Positions 54,768 through 63,456 of a DNA stretch of 64,000 bases are shown here, one piece after another (within the stretch, counting starts at the first letter, position 1; each line of letters opens with the position of its first letter). The stretch covers positions 62,001 through 126,000 of the forward strand of contig QKJQ01000033.1 of NCBI GenBank assembly GCA_003249225.1, read 5' to 3'. The translations under genes and the position numbers were made by a program. The notes beneath the pieces were generated by a model. That model searched no databases and was not told the origin of the DNA. It saw only the letters and a list, made by a program, of their open reading frames with translations. Origin of the DNA: Clostridia bacterium (GTDB taxonomy: Bacteria; Bacillota; Clostridia; Lachnospirales; Lachnospiraceae).

Positions 54768-54796
54768 TTGACTCTATTATAGTAAAGCATTACTAT
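54768..54796 (+). promoter_or_regulatory. yerC promoter overlapping a palindromic operator candidate
   Basis: TTGACT (54768-54773) and TACTAT (54791-54796) are 17 bases apart. The palindrome ATAGTAA-AGCA-TTACTAT (54779-54796) has perfect 7-base arms and includes the -10 box, so bound protein would block RNA polymerase. Since the gene encodes a TrpR-like regulator, autorepression is a fair inference. Confidence 0.65.
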
Positions 54797-54838
54797 GATA
54801 CTATATAAGAAATGGAAATATAACAGAAAGGAAGAAGT

Positions 54839-55135
54839 ATGTATAGCAGCAAAGCACAATCTGAAAAAACAGATGAACTTTATAAAGCAATTCTGTCATT
54901 GGATAGCCTGGAAGAATGTTACCGCTTCTTTGATGATCTGTGTACCATCGGTGAGATCCATTCCTTTACTCAAAGACTTGAAGTTGCCATGATGTTAAGT
55001 GATGGTGTTACTTTTTCTGTCATAGCGGAAAAAACCGGTGCTTCTACCGCAACTATTTCAAGAGTTAACCGCTGCCTGCAATATGGTGCCGACGGATACA
55101 CCGAAATGATAAAAAAATTAAAAAGCAGTAAATGA
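54839..55135 (+). CDS. yerC: YerC/YecD family TrpR-related protein
   Basis: 98-residue, all-helical DNA-binding protein of the Trp repressor superfamily. The helix-turn-helix is in GVTFSVIAEKTGASTATISR (about residues 60-79), preceded by EECYRFFDDLCTIGEIHSF. ATG 54839 has AGAAAGGA upstream. Target genes are not known for most members. Monocistronic, with its own promoter/operator and terminator, and divergent from proB. Confidence 0.93.
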   Translation: MYSSKAQSEKTDELYKAILSLDSLEECYRFFDDLCTIGEIHSFTQRLEVAMMLSDGVTFSVIAEKTGASTATISRVNRCLQYGADGYTEMIKKLKSSK

Positions 55136-55145
55136 CCGAGATCAT

Positions 55146-55180
55146 AAAAAGCTATATGCCAAGTGCATGTAGCTTTTTTT
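55146..55180 (+). terminator. Intrinsic terminator downstream of yerC
   Basis: AAAAAGCTATATGC pairs with GCATGTAGCTTTTT (14 positions with one G-U/T-G wobble) around a 5-base loop, followed by further T's. Confidence 0.88.
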
Positions 55181-55255
55181 ATGCTTATTGTTGTTATGCT
55201 TAAGGTTCATACCATATAATTTACATGTGAATGACCTATAACAAAAGCTCTTTGC

Positions 55256-55274
55256 TATCCCTCCATGGAGGATA
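55256..55274. promoter_or_regulatory. Palindromic site upstream of the MCP promoter
   Basis: Perfect 12-bp palindrome CCTCCATGGAGG (55260-55271), extended by TAT/ATA on both sides apart from one extra C. About 75 bases upstream of the MCP -35 box. Could be a regulator-binding site; no known consensus is recognised. Confidence 0.35.
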
Positions 55275-55345
55275 CTGAACTTTGTACAAAAGGTTAGTCA
55301 TATTTTTGAAATAATTACATATCGTGTTTAATGTATTTTGTAAGA

Positions 55346-55374
55346 TTGACTTTCGTGTATATTTGGGGTAAAAT
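55346..55374 (+). promoter_or_regulatory. Sigma-A type promoter of the chemotaxis receptor gene
   Basis: TTGACT (55346-55351) and TAAAAT (55369-55374) are separated by 17 bases, about 40 bases upstream of the start codon. The ribosome site GGAGG lies eight bases before ATG 55416. Confidence 0.75.
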
Positions 55375-55415
55375 GGTGATTAAAATTTTTGTAAATAATA
55401 TGTAGGAGGTTTGAC

Positions 55416-57467
55416 ATGATATTTGGACGCAGCATTCGAGCCAGACTAATCGGAAGTTTTGGTATCAGTATTGTTTTAATTCTTACACTTGGTATTGTCT
55501 CATATCAGACAGCATCATCCGCAATAAAAAGTAATTATAAAGATTCCACCCTGGATACATTATCAAGAACTGCAGACTATTATGATCTTCTCTTTTCCAT
55601 CGTAGAAAAAACTGCCTTAGAGGTTGCCATTGACACCTCCTACAGCGAGTACTTCTATTCCGAAGGAGTAGGTGAAGCAACTACCCTGATCATGACGTAT
55701 AAAACACTAAAGCAGAAACTTTCCGATAAGGCCGTTGCAAGTGATATTATTTCAAATATATATATCTTTGCTAATGACAAAACTCCATTTTATACCGTAG
55801 GAAGCTTTGATAAAGAGGATGCCACAGCCTTTGCTTCCGGTTCAGAAGCTGCTGCAATTACTGCTAATAAGACAGCCTGGTTTGCAAAGCATCCGACTAT
55901 CGATGCAGTTACCAGTCAGGAATATGGGGTCGCTTACGGACGCAGTCTTCTTGGCTCTTCCAATGCATCCACCGGATATCTTGTCGTCGATGTCGATTAT
56001 GATGAAATCCACTCTCCTTTAAATGATCTTCAGCTTGGAAATGGGTCAACCGTAAGCCTGATTACACCAGACGGCGGTGAATTATTTACAACCTGGCTTT
56101 CCTTGGAAGAAAATGCCACCGAAAGTTCCTATGAAACCTCAACCTTCATAAGCGGCACTGACTTTTATAACAATGCTCTTGGAAGTGAGTTAAACGAAGA
56201 TTTTATTACCGTTGACTATAACGGAGTGAATTATTTTTTTGCTTATGAAAAACTGGACAATGGGTTTATGGTAACGTTCCTGATTCCCCAGAGCATCGCC
56301 ACGGAAAAGATGGCAACAATCTTCCTTGTTACTGCAGTAATATTGATTGCCTCAATAGTAATTGCACTTATGGTTGCGTATTTTATATCAAGAGGAATTA
56401 CCTTATCCATCAAAAAACTTATGTATGGACTTGAAAAGGCTGCACAGGGTGATCTTACGGTACAGATCCAGATGAATCGCAAAGATGAATTCCAGAAACT
56501 GACCGTTGCTACGAATGATATGATTTCCAATGTAAAAGCACTCATTGAAAAATCATCCGCGATTTCAAATAAAGTAAATGATTCGGCGAATCAAGTGTCA
56601 ACAAATGCCGCTCTGTTAATAGAATCATCAAGGGAAATAACATCTTCCGTTCACGAAATTGAAGAAGGACTTCTCCAGCAGGCAGAAGATACTCAGAGCT
56701 GTATGACGCAGATGGATTCTCTTGCTGATAAAATCACAGTTGTACTTGAAAATTCCGAGAATATTTCTTCCGTATCAAATAATACAACCGAGGCGGTAAA
56801 CAATGGCCTGATCATGATCAATGATTTATCCGAAAAAGCAACCGATACAGAAGTAATTACAGAAAGTATCATAAAAAGCATAAATGAGCTGGAAACTGCT
56901 ACAAACTCAATCTCCAGTATTGTTACTTTAATCAATGAAATAGCTGGACAGACTAACCTTTTAGCCCTGAACGCTTCCATTGAAGCCGCAAGAGCCGGTG
57001 ATGCCGGACGTGGATTTGCTGTTGTTGCTGAGGAAATAAGAAAATTGGCCGAACAATCCTCACAATCCGCAAATAACATTCAGTCCTACGTTATCGAGAT
57101 AGCTGCCAAGACTGGCAAAACAGTTGAATACGCTAAGAATTCAAGGAATATAGTAACCTCTCAGCTTGATTCCATAGAGAATGCTGTCGCAATGTTCGAT
57201 ACGATCAAACAACAAGTTACAACACTCACTGTGAATCTTGACAATATCATCTCAGGAATTCAGGATATTGAAAAAGCAAAAAATGACACCGTTGATTCCA
57301 TTCAAAGCATAACCGCTGTATCTGAAATGACCGCCGCATCTTCCGAAGAAGTACTTGCTACTGTTACAACGCAGCTAAATTCATTGGAACAGTTCAAAGA
57401 ACAAGCGGATGGACTTACGGCAGATTCCAATTCCATGGCGGAATCAATCAGTAAATTTACAATATAA
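55416..57467 (+). CDS. Methyl-accepting chemotaxis protein
   Basis: Transmembrane chemoreceptor that passes ligand signals to CheA/CheW. 683 residues: first membrane helix about 9-31, extracellular Cache-like sensor domain about 35-290, second helix about 297-322, HAMP domain about 323-375, then the long cytoplasmic coiled coil. The hairpin tip [20 protein letters not shown] near residue 510 is conserved. The ligand cannot be told from sequence. It has its own promoter and terminator and no che or fla neighbours, so it belongs to a dispersed chemotaxis set; this predicts a motile organism. Confidence 0.96.
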   Translation: MIFGRSIRARLIGSFGISIVLILTLGIVSYQTASSAIKSNYKDSTLDTLSRTADYYDLLFSIVEKTALEVAIDTSYSEYFYSEGVGEATTLIMTYKTLKQKLSDKAVASDIISNIYIFANDKTPFYTVGSFDKEDATAFASGSEAAAITANKTAWFAKHPTIDAVTSQEYGVAYGRSLLGSSNASTGYLVVDVDYDEIHSPLNDLQLGNGSTVSLITPDGGELFTTWLSLEENATESSYETSTFISGTDFYNNALGSELNEDFITVDYNGVNYFFAYEKLDNGFMVTFLIPQSIATEKMATIFLVTAVILIASIVIALMVAYFISRGITLSIKKLMYGLEKAAQGDLTVQIQMNRKDEFQKLTVATNDMISNVKALIEKSSAISNKVNDSANQVSTNAALLIESSREITSSVHEIEEGLLQQAEDTQSCMTQMDSLADKITVVLENSENISSVSNNTTEAVNNGLIMINDLSEKATDTEVITESIIKSINELETATNSISSIVTLINEIAGQTNLLALNASIEAARAGDAGRGFAVVAEEIRKLAEQSSQSANNIQSYVIEIAAKTGKTVEYAKNSRNIVTSQLDSIENAVAMFDTIKQQVTTLTVNLDNIISGIQDIEKAKNDTVDSIQSITAVSEMTAASSEEVLATVTTQLNSLEQFKEQADGLTADSNSMAESISKFTI

Positions 57468-57503
57468 TCGCGAAACAAAATAGAGTTCTTAATTCAATAT
57501 CAT

Positions 57504-57532
57504 AAAAAGCTGCCAGTAAGGCAGCTTTTTTT
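57504..57532. terminator. Terminator between the convergent MCP and GH43 genes
   Basis: AAAAAGCTGCC-AGTAA-GGCAGCTTTTTTT is a perfect stem with a T-run on the plus strand and an A-run that reads as T-run on the minus strand, so it may act both ways. Confidence 0.9.
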
Positions 57533-57597
57533 ACTTATAACTATACCAATAAAAAGCATTCATGGTTTTTCTTGTTTCATTCTGCATTCGTTCCACA

Positions 57598-60285
57598 TTA
57601 ATACTGCAGGTATTCTTTAATCTCTTTTACAGTAAGAACCTGCCCAAAGACAGCAATATCATCCATAGAACCATCAAAATACGGATCACTATACTGGCTC
57701 TTTCCAATATAATTTGCACTTCCCGTAAAGGAAGTTAATGGAGCATCAACAATTGCACTTCCGACCAGTTCTCCATCGAGATACAGGGACGTTTCAAGTG
57801 TGGTTCCATTCAAGGTCACAGCAATGTGATGCCATTCTCCTTCTTCCAAAGCTTGTGAGTCTGTAATCTGGTCTTCACTCGCGGCATTTGCTTTCATGGC
57901 TGTTCGAAGACCAGTTCCGGAAGATACTGTTGTAAATAATGAATTATCTTTATTATCTCCAAAGTCAAATATTCTGGACCAGGTCGCAGCTGAATCTGCT
58001 TTTACCCATGCCATAAAAGTAAAATCAGAAGAATCGCTTGTAACCTCAGACGGAAGTTTCAGATAGTCATTTTCACCATCAAATGTTATGACCGCACCAC
58101 GTTCAGAATCTGATGTTATGACTGCACCATAGACAGAGGCATTCTTTTTACCGCCTGCAGACTGGTCTGCACCGGCATTCTTCGTATTGTTGAAACTATA
58201 GTAAGCAATCAGGTTATCAAGCTTCTGATAAGCAGAAACATAATCTCCCTTTACTGTAACCGTACCACTGATTTGAATTGTAACATCACCGTTTTGATAA
58301 GTGGCCGTCAGTTCGACTGTGGAATCATATTCTGGTTTATGATAAATCGCGGTTGTTCCATCCTCACTTATGGAAAGAAGCGATTCATTGGCTGAAGAAT
58401 ACTGAATACTGCCGTCTGAAAGACTTGTTACAAGGATTGTATCTTCTGTAATCACATCCGGAAAGATATCGGACAGTTCTTCTTCAAGCTCTGCTCCCGC
58501 ATCAAGTTTGCTGCCCCAGACAGAACGATTGTTTGTTCCAATCAAAGAAAAGGTCATTACGTCATTATGCGATTTTGATTCATCATACTGCTTAAAGAAA
58601 ACTCCCTTGTAAGTAACATCTTCAATTACAAAAGTAGCATAATATCCATTTCCATCTGTACCGGTATGTTCTTCCCAGGTACCTGTTACATCGCCACTGA
58701 TCGTACCATCCTCACCTAAGGATACGGTCAGAGTATCCAGCATGCCGGTATACTGCGTTGTCGCTGCAAGACCATGGTTCACCAGTTCATAGCTTCCGGT
58801 TATTTCTTCCGCTGAATATCCGGTTTCAGAAATCGCACTTCCTAAATATTCATATACTGCAGTAACGGGCCATCCGTCTTCATTCATGAACTGCTGATGA
58901 ACACGGATCTGATGCCATTCGCTTCCAAGATTAAATCTGGTATGATAGATCAGATAATGTGCTCCGTCGGTATCAATAAGCGCGGAATTATGACCACCGG
59001 ACATATAACCCTTATATGCATTGGAGGATCCAGGTGCGCTTTCCAGTGAACTGAAATAGTAATTCCCGAATAATTTAATTCCTTTATTGCTCTGGCTTTC
59101 ACCGGATTTTGTACAGATCGCGCCATTGCCGGCAGCATCAAGATAAGGTCCCTCCACATTCTCAGAACGGAACAAACGTATATGATAGCCGCTGAAATTA
59201 TCAGTTGCATCAAGACCACAATACGATAAATAAAGATAATAATATCCAGTCTGCTGATCCCATACTACATAGGAACCTTCTCCCGTGCAGCCATAACCAC
59301 CGGACAACTTAACACCAAGATATTCATCTGAACTGTTTTTTACAGTCTCGTAGGTTCTGCCGTAATCACGAAGACCTGTTGTCTCATCTAATTTTAACAG
59401 ATAGATACCACCAAACCATGAGCCATATGACATCCAGAGCTGGCCATATTCATCGTAGAAAACACAGGGATCAATGCAGTTCACTCCGTATGCCGAATTC
59501 CATTTGCCGGCAATTGTCAGATATCTGTCGTCAACTTCACTTGTACCGGTAACTTTTTCATAATCGGTATAGGAAGCTTCCTCCGCATTCGTAAATCCGG
59601 AATAGCAAACCGTTCCGGCATAAGTATATGGACCGTCTATATCATCTGCTGTAGCAAGCGCTATCGAGGAATAATAATTGCTGCCATTCACACTCATATA
59701 CATGCACCATTTTCCCATGTCTTCATTATAGATGACATCCGGTGCCCAAAGATTGCCGCTGATACTGTACGTACTGCTTCCGCGAGCGGACCATTCTCCA
59801 TTCTCTGAGAATATCTCTGCAAAATCAAAGCTGACGTTCGTGGTAAATGTATTCCAGTCAGCAAGGTCTGTACTTTCAGCCCATGCTTTATGTGAACCAA
59901 ATACGTAATATTCGCCATTAGAGGCATTGTATATGATACTGGGATCGTGGACAGAAACACGAGAACTTATCGACATCAAAGAACCTGGAACTTTTGATTC
60001 TTCATAAGCCACAACGATAGGTGTCAGATCTGGCGTTTCTGTAACCATTGCTTCCTGCGCACTTGTCGGTGTTGCGGTCAAATCACCTGAATCCCCCATT
60101 TCCTTATCCTCCGTCGAACTTGTTGGTGTTGCTTCACTGGTACCGTCACCATCTGGTAAATTTGTATCTGCTTGATTTGTTGTATTGCTCTTATTGTTTC
60201 CAGCAGAATTCTGGCAGGCAGTAAACAACCCAATGCCCATAAGAAAAAGAACAATAAGTAAAAGATTCTTTTTTGTTTTCCTCAT
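57598..60285 (-). CDS. GH43 glycoside hydrolase lipoprotein with C-terminal LamG-type domain
   Basis: Predicted surface-anchored arabinan/arabinoxylan-degrading enzyme. 895 residues: lipoprotein signal with lipobox LFTAC (Cys24), a Ser/Thr-rich linker to about 85, a five-bladed GH43 domain (about 100-470) with the general-base Asp in VSVHDPSIIY, the Asp in CIDPCVFYDEYGQLWMSYG and the acid Glu in GCTGEGSYVVW, a beta-rich GH43-associated domain, an Ig-like segment (about 600-690) and a LamG/concanavalin-like domain (about 695-890) with NDYLKLP and WVKADSAATWSRIFDFGD. Endo-1,5-arabinanase is likely, but not proven. Monocistronic, with its own promoter. Confidence 0.92.
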   Translation of the reverse strand: MRKTKKNLLLIVLFLMGIGLFTACQNSAGNNKSNTTNQADTNLPDGDGTSEATPTSSTEDKEMGDSGDLTATPTSAQEAMVTETPDLTPIVVAYEESKVPGSLMSISSRVSVHDPSIIYNASNGEYYVFGSHKAWAESTDLADWNTFTTNVSFDFAEIFSENGEWSARGSSTYSISGNLWAPDVIYNEDMGKWCMYMSVNGSNYYSSIALATADDIDGPYTYAGTVCYSGFTNAEEASYTDYEKVTGTSEVDDRYLTIAGKWNSAYGVNCIDPCVFYDEYGQLWMSYGSWFGGIYLLKLDETTGLRDYGRTYETVKNSSDEYLGVKLSGGYGCTGEGSYVVWDQQTGYYYLYLSYCGLDATDNFSGYHIRLFRSENVEGPYLDAAGNGAICTKSGESQSNKGIKLFGNYYFSSLESAPGSSNAYKGYMSGGHNSALIDTDGAHYLIYHTRFNLGSEWHQIRVHQQFMNEDGWPVTAVYEYLGSAISETGYSAEEITGSYELVNHGLAATTQYTGMLDTLTVSLGEDGTISGDVTGTWEEHTGTDGNGYYATFVIEDVTYKGVFFKQYDESKSHNDVMTFSLIGTNNRSVWGSKLDAGAELEEELSDIFPDVITEDTILVTSLSDGSIQYSSANESLLSISEDGTTAIYHKPEYDSTVELTATYQNGDVTIQISGTVTVKGDYVSAYQKLDNLIAYYSFNNTKNAGADQSAGGKKNASVYGAVITSDSERGAVITFDGENDYLKLPSEVTSDSSDFTFMAWVKADSAATWSRIFDFGDNKDNSLFTTVSSGTGLRTAMKANAASEDQITDSQALEEGEWHHIAVTLNGTTLETSLYLDGELVGSAIVDAPLTSFTGSANYIGKSQYSDPYFDGSMDDIAVFGQVLTVKEIKEYLQY

Positions 60286-60351
60286 TTGTAAACCTCCCGT
60301 ACATTTTTCATCGCTAATTGCTTTTGCTTTACTCTGTTACCTTCTGTTTCC

Positions 60352-60380
60352 ATGATATCACTGTTTTTGTTTTAAGTAAA
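60352..60380 (-). promoter_or_regulatory. Promoter of the GH43 lipoprotein gene
   Basis: On the minus strand TTTACT (60375-60380) and TATCAT (60352-60357) are separated by 17 bases, about 65 bases upstream of the start codon. Confidence 0.65.
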
Positions 60381-60457
60381 GTATTTTTTATTATTGTAAA
60401 CTATAATGTATTTATTTAATTCATTTTATGTTGCATCAAAAGATTTTATGTTTTAAT

Positions 60458-60496
60458 AAAAAAATCTGTATCCACTTTAACGGAAACAGACTTTTT
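60458..60496 (-). terminator. Intrinsic terminator after the small CxxC gene
   Basis: Minus-strand TCTGTTTCC pairs with GGATACAGA (one mismatch) around an 8-base loop, with AAAAAG before and TTTTTTT after. It starts three bases after the stop codon at 60500. Confidence 0.8.
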
Positions 60497-60499
60497 GAA

Positions 60500-60679
60500 T
60501 TACATTTGTTTTTTAACGATTGAATACTCATTGTTACTTTGATAGTATGGACATACATAATGTTCATCTCTGTAAAACCGTTCAATTTCATCTTCATCAA
60601 GATTGACTGTACAGACATAATCGGCATATTCTTCATCGTAGATCATATTATTACACATATCGCAATTACTTTTTGCCAT
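60500..60679 (-). CDS. Small CxxC protein resembling DUF6472, 59 residues
   Basis: A 59-residue reading frame from ATG 60679 to TAA 60500, too short for usual length cut-offs. It begins MAKSNCDMCNNMIYDEEY, contains VNLDEDEIERF, then YVCPYYQSNNEYSIVKKQM at the end. Four cysteines (CxxC, plus VC and VCP) suggest a small zinc-binding or rubredoxin-like knuckle. The pattern matches a small Lachnospiraceae family as I recall it (DUF6472); function unknown. It starts nine bases after the GNAT gene ends, has AGGAAT upstream and is followed by a terminator, all supporting a real gene. Confidence 0.88.
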   Translation of the reverse strand: MAKSNCDMCNNMIYDEEYADYVCTVNLDEDEIERFYRDEHYVCPYYQSNNEYSIVKKQM

Positions 60680-60688
60680 TCTAATTCC

Positions 60689-61153
60689 TCACTTTATTAT
60701 ATCCTCTTCCTTATAGCGCTCCGGATAACGCATCATTGGAATATATAAGATTCCATCCGTCTCTTTTTCTGTATCAGTATCTATAAATCCCAGATGATGG
60801 TAAACTTCTTTTGCATAAGGAGATGAATTCACTGTTATGAATTCCTTTGTGGCATGTCTGCATACTTCCTGAAATAGTTTTCGTCCAATTCCTTGCCTAT
60901 GGTATTCCTTTTTAACAAAAAACAAAGCAATATGATTTCCCTTATTTCTTGTTGCAATGACGCCTAATAGCTGCCTGCCTTGAAAGGCTCCATAAATCTT
61001 AAGTTTTCTAATATAACTCCAGTCCGATAATGTTTTCTGGAAGTTTTGAACACCCTCTTTCGAATAATCCGGGGCTTCAAACTCCAGGAAAACTTTCATG
61101 ACCAGCTTAAAAGCTTTTCGATATTCCCAGATTGAAAGCTTTCGTATCACCAT
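60689..61153 (-). CDS. GNAT family N-acetyltransferase
   Basis: 154 residues with the acetyl-CoA binding stretch VKKEYHRQGIGRKLFQEV in the middle and the usual beta-bulge region before it (HIALFFV). The acceptor substrate is unknown. ATG 61153 has AGGAG at good spacing. It lies 27 bases after greA and nine bases before the small CxxC gene, suggesting one transcript. Confidence 0.9.
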   Translation of the reverse strand: MVIRKLSIWEYRKAFKLVMKVFLEFEAPDYSKEGVQNFQKTLSDWSYIRKLKIYGAFQGRQLLGVIATRNKGNHIALFFVKKEYHRQGIGRKLFQEVCRHATKEFITVNSSPYAKEVYHHLGFIDTDTEKETDGILYIPMMRYPERYKEEDIIK

Positions 61154-61180
61154 ATTAAATTCTCCTGTGAGGATTATTCT

Positions 61181-61684
61181 TTAAAATCGTCTTATTTCAT
61201 CGGTCCCGTCATCTGTCGTATTCACGATCGACTTGATCAGAACATCATAACCAACGGTATCACTGACTTTAACATGCACCAGCTCTCCTGTCTTATGTCC
61301 AAGTAATGCTTTCGCCAAAGGAGATTCAATGGTTATCAGTCCTTTTAATATGTTCCCGCGAATGGATGTTACAATTTTATAGGTTTCAATCTTTTTGTTA
61401 TCATCGTATTGGATTTCGACAGTTTTATCAAGTCCTACTTCATCTTCATTTGCAGTGCTATTTGTTATAACTGCTGTTTTGACCATTCTTTCCAGATAAC
61501 GTATTCTGCTTTCGTTTGCATTCTTATCCTTTTTTGCTGCATAATACTCAAAGTTCTCACTAAGATCCCCATGCGCCCGTGCTTCTTTTACTGCCTCAAG
61601 TGCATCTTTACGAACAACGATTTTCCTGTGTTCGATTTCTTCCTTCATACGTTTTATATCATTCTCTGTTAATTTATCATACAT
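61181..61684 (-). CDS. greA: Transcription elongation factor GreA/GreB family
   Basis: Rescues backtracked RNA polymerase by stimulating transcript cleavage. 167 residues, about ten longer than typical GreA. The coiled-coil tip carries the conserved acids in ARAHGDLSENFEYYAAK; the C-terminal FKBP-like domain includes SPLAKALLGHKTGELVHV. The upstream ribosome site is weak (GGATGGTG). In many clostridia greA sits next to lysS; here it is between two GNAT genes. Confidence 0.94.
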   Translation of the reverse strand: MYDKLTENDIKRMKEEIEHRKIVVRKDALEAVKEARAHGDLSENFEYYAAKKDKNANESRIRYLERMVKTAVITNSTANEDEVGLDKTVEIQYDDNKKIETYKIVTSIRGNILKGLITIESPLAKALLGHKTGELVHVKVSDTVGYDVLIKSIVNTTDDGTDEIRRF

Positions 61685-61734
61685 TATAACACCATCCGTA
61701 TTCTGATACTTTACCTTTCAATTTCCTATCATCG

Positions 61735-62217
61735 CTATATCTGAAAAGCCAGTCTTTCTTCCTTATTTAACAAATAAATGATTCCGCAATAGGAGAATCC
61801 ATACTTTTTGAGCAGATTCTGCATCGGAATGTTATCTCTATGGGTGTCTATCCGTATGGTATCACATTGCTTCCTGCACCAGTCAAAACAAAAAGCTGCC
61901 ACACCTTGCCGGTGAATATTTACTGCAATCCGATGCACCACGCCATAGATGCTGTCATTGAGCCATGCTCCCTGATAGATTTCCCGGTACGTTTCATCTT
62001 CTCCTATCGTATAGCGAAAGACACCGCCAATCTCTCCCTGATCTGTTATACATAGATAACTTATCCCCTGACGTATGTCCTCTTCGATTAATTCACGGCT
62101 TGGATACCCATTCACCCATTGTTTTGTATTGTTGTTCTCTATCATATAGTTTCTTGCTTTATCATAAATCTCCATGCATATATCTAATTCTTTCATTGTA
62201 GTTTTTCTAATTACCAT
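61735..62217 (-). CDS. GNAT family N-acetyltransferase
   Basis: 160 residues with a GNAT core: IYGVVHRIAVNIHRQGVAAF is the acetyl-CoA-binding part and IRIDTHRDNIPMQNLLKKYG the C-terminal signature that recognises the cofactor end. Substrate unknown. ATG 62217 has GAGGAA. It is unlike the other GNAT in the window apart from the fold. Confidence 0.9.
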   Translation of the reverse strand: MVIRKTTMKELDICMEIYDKARNYMIENNNTKQWVNGYPSRELIEEDIRQGISYLCITDQGEIGGVFRYTIGEDETYREIYQGAWLNDSIYGVVHRIAVNIHRQGVAAFCFDWCRKQCDTIRIDTHRDNIPMQNLLKKYGFSYCGIIYLLNKEERLAFQI

Positions 62218-62253
62218 AGTTTCCTCACTCTATTCATTCGTTCTATAATTTAT

Positions 62254-62778
62254 TTAATCCATTCCATACTGATCCAGCAGATGCTCTTTCCATTGCTTGC
62301 ACAAAACTTCCAGAGACATTGCTGCATTTGCCGGTGAAGTAGACGGTAGTTTTACTGATGGAATATGATAGATTTCCTCCATATATTTTTTGTAGAGCTG
62401 ATAGGATTTTTCACCATTCGTAAAAATTCTGATTTGCTTATCTTCTCTGTTATCAAAGCTTCCCAAAAGAATCGGTGTCAGATCATTTACTGTAACATTT
62501 TTTATACTGGAGTCACCAGACCCTATAATATCACAGCTTGCGATTACATCCCACAGGGCAATGTGATTACGATGAAGCATTTCTTCTTTTTGAGGAATAC
62601 TCTCCGGTATCTTCTCATCAAACACAAAGGCAAGTACTTTCCAAAATCTGTTTTGCGGATGATGATAAAAGAATCTGGCTTCTCTTGATTTTACCGATGG
62701 AAATGAACCAAGAATAAGTATACTGCTGTCCTTGTCATAAAGTGGTGGTATCGGATGGTTTTCATGCTGATAATTCAT
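62254..62778 (-). CDS. DNA-deoxyinosine/uracil glycosylase (Mug-like)
   Basis: Single-domain uracil-DNA-glycosylase superfamily repair enzyme, of the type annotated as hypoxanthine-DNA glycosylase. 174 residues. The active-site stretch ILGSFPSVKSREARFFYHHPQNRFWKVL begins near residue 22 (first half GSFPSVKSREA). Further motifs are HNHIALWDVI-like NHIALWDVIASC and LPSTSPANAA near residue 150. It excises deaminated bases; exact specificity is inferred. Five bases after the HAD gene. Confidence 0.9.
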   Translation of the reverse strand: MNYQHENHPIPPLYDKDSSILILGSFPSVKSREARFFYHHPQNRFWKVLAFVFDEKIPESIPQKEEMLHRNHIALWDVIASCDIIGSGDSSIKNVTVNDLTPILLGSFDNREDKQIRIFTNGEKSYQLYKKYMEEIYHIPSVKLPSTSPANAAMSLEVLCKQWKEHLLDQYGMD

Positions 62779-62783
62779 TTAAT

Positions 62784-63452
62784 TTACATCCTTCTGTTCT
62801 CTTCGTCCAATTTCATAAAATAATGCCTTGTTTCAATCAGGGAATCCTGTATCGAACTGCATAACTCCTTCATCTCTTCCGTTGGCGGAAGCAGGTCAGG
62901 AACCATGATTGGATGCAGTCTTGCTTTGTATGCGGAGCGGATACCATTATAAGAATCCTCAATCGCATAACAGTCTTCCGGATTGACATTCATATCACTG
63001 CAAATTTTCAGGTAGATATCGGGCTCTGGTTTGCTCTTTTCCACCATATCACCGCCTACGATAGATTCAAAATAACCTGCAAGATTCATCAATGTCAATT
63101 CTTCCATAATAATCTCTCTGCGTGTAGAAGAAGCCAGACCCAGTCTGTAATTTCCTGATTTCAGATAGTCAAGAAGCTCAAATACACCCGGTTTCAGAGG
63201 AACACCATGTTCTTTTATCTCCTGCCGCATACGTTTTCCTGATTCACTTCGAAACCAGTCGTATTCAAAATTTTCACCATAATAATTCAACATGATCTGT
63301 TTTGTTAATTCATTATTGGTTCCAATACAGGCATTCATAGCCTCTGTCATTCCTTCAATATTCTTTTCTTTTGCCAACATGACCCAGGTATCAACACATA
63401 ACTTCTCAGTATCAAATAAAATACCATCCATGTCAAATATTATAGTCTTCAT
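62784..63452 (-). CDS. HAD family phosphatase (beta-phosphoglucomutase-like)
   Basis: 222 residues. HAD motif I IIFDMDGILFDTE has the nucleophile and acid Asp; motif II is in LASSTRREI and motif III/IV in KPEPDIYLKIC and AIEDSYNGIRSA. A helical cap (about 15-85) follows motif I, as in the PGMB/CbbY/GPH group; substrate cannot be told. It sits four bases after the phosphotransferase gene and five bases before the glycosylase gene. Confidence 0.93.
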   Translation of the reverse strand: MKTIIFDMDGILFDTEKLCVDTWVMLAKEKNIEGMTEAMNACIGTNNELTKQIMLNYYGENFEYDWFRSESGKRMRQEIKEHGVPLKPGVFELLDYLKSGNYRLGLASSTRREIIMEELTLMNLAGYFESIVGGDMVEKSKPEPDIYLKICSDMNVNPEDCYAIEDSYNGIRSAYKARLHPIMVPDLLPPTEEMKELCSSIQDSLIETRHYFMKLDEENRRM

Positions 63453-63456
63453 CGGC

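Noticed and set aside
54795..54992. Plus-strand frame overlapping the start of yerC
   Set aside because: Out-of-frame with the YerC homology, and its start lies inside the predicted -10 region.
55181..55345. c-di-GMP riboswitch upstream of the MCP gene
   Set aside because: Checked because such receptors are often preceded by one; the conserved aptamer sequences are not present.
60436..60636. 66-residue minus-strand frame
   Set aside because: It is a different frame over the small CxxC gene, which has better homology, a ribosome site and a terminator.
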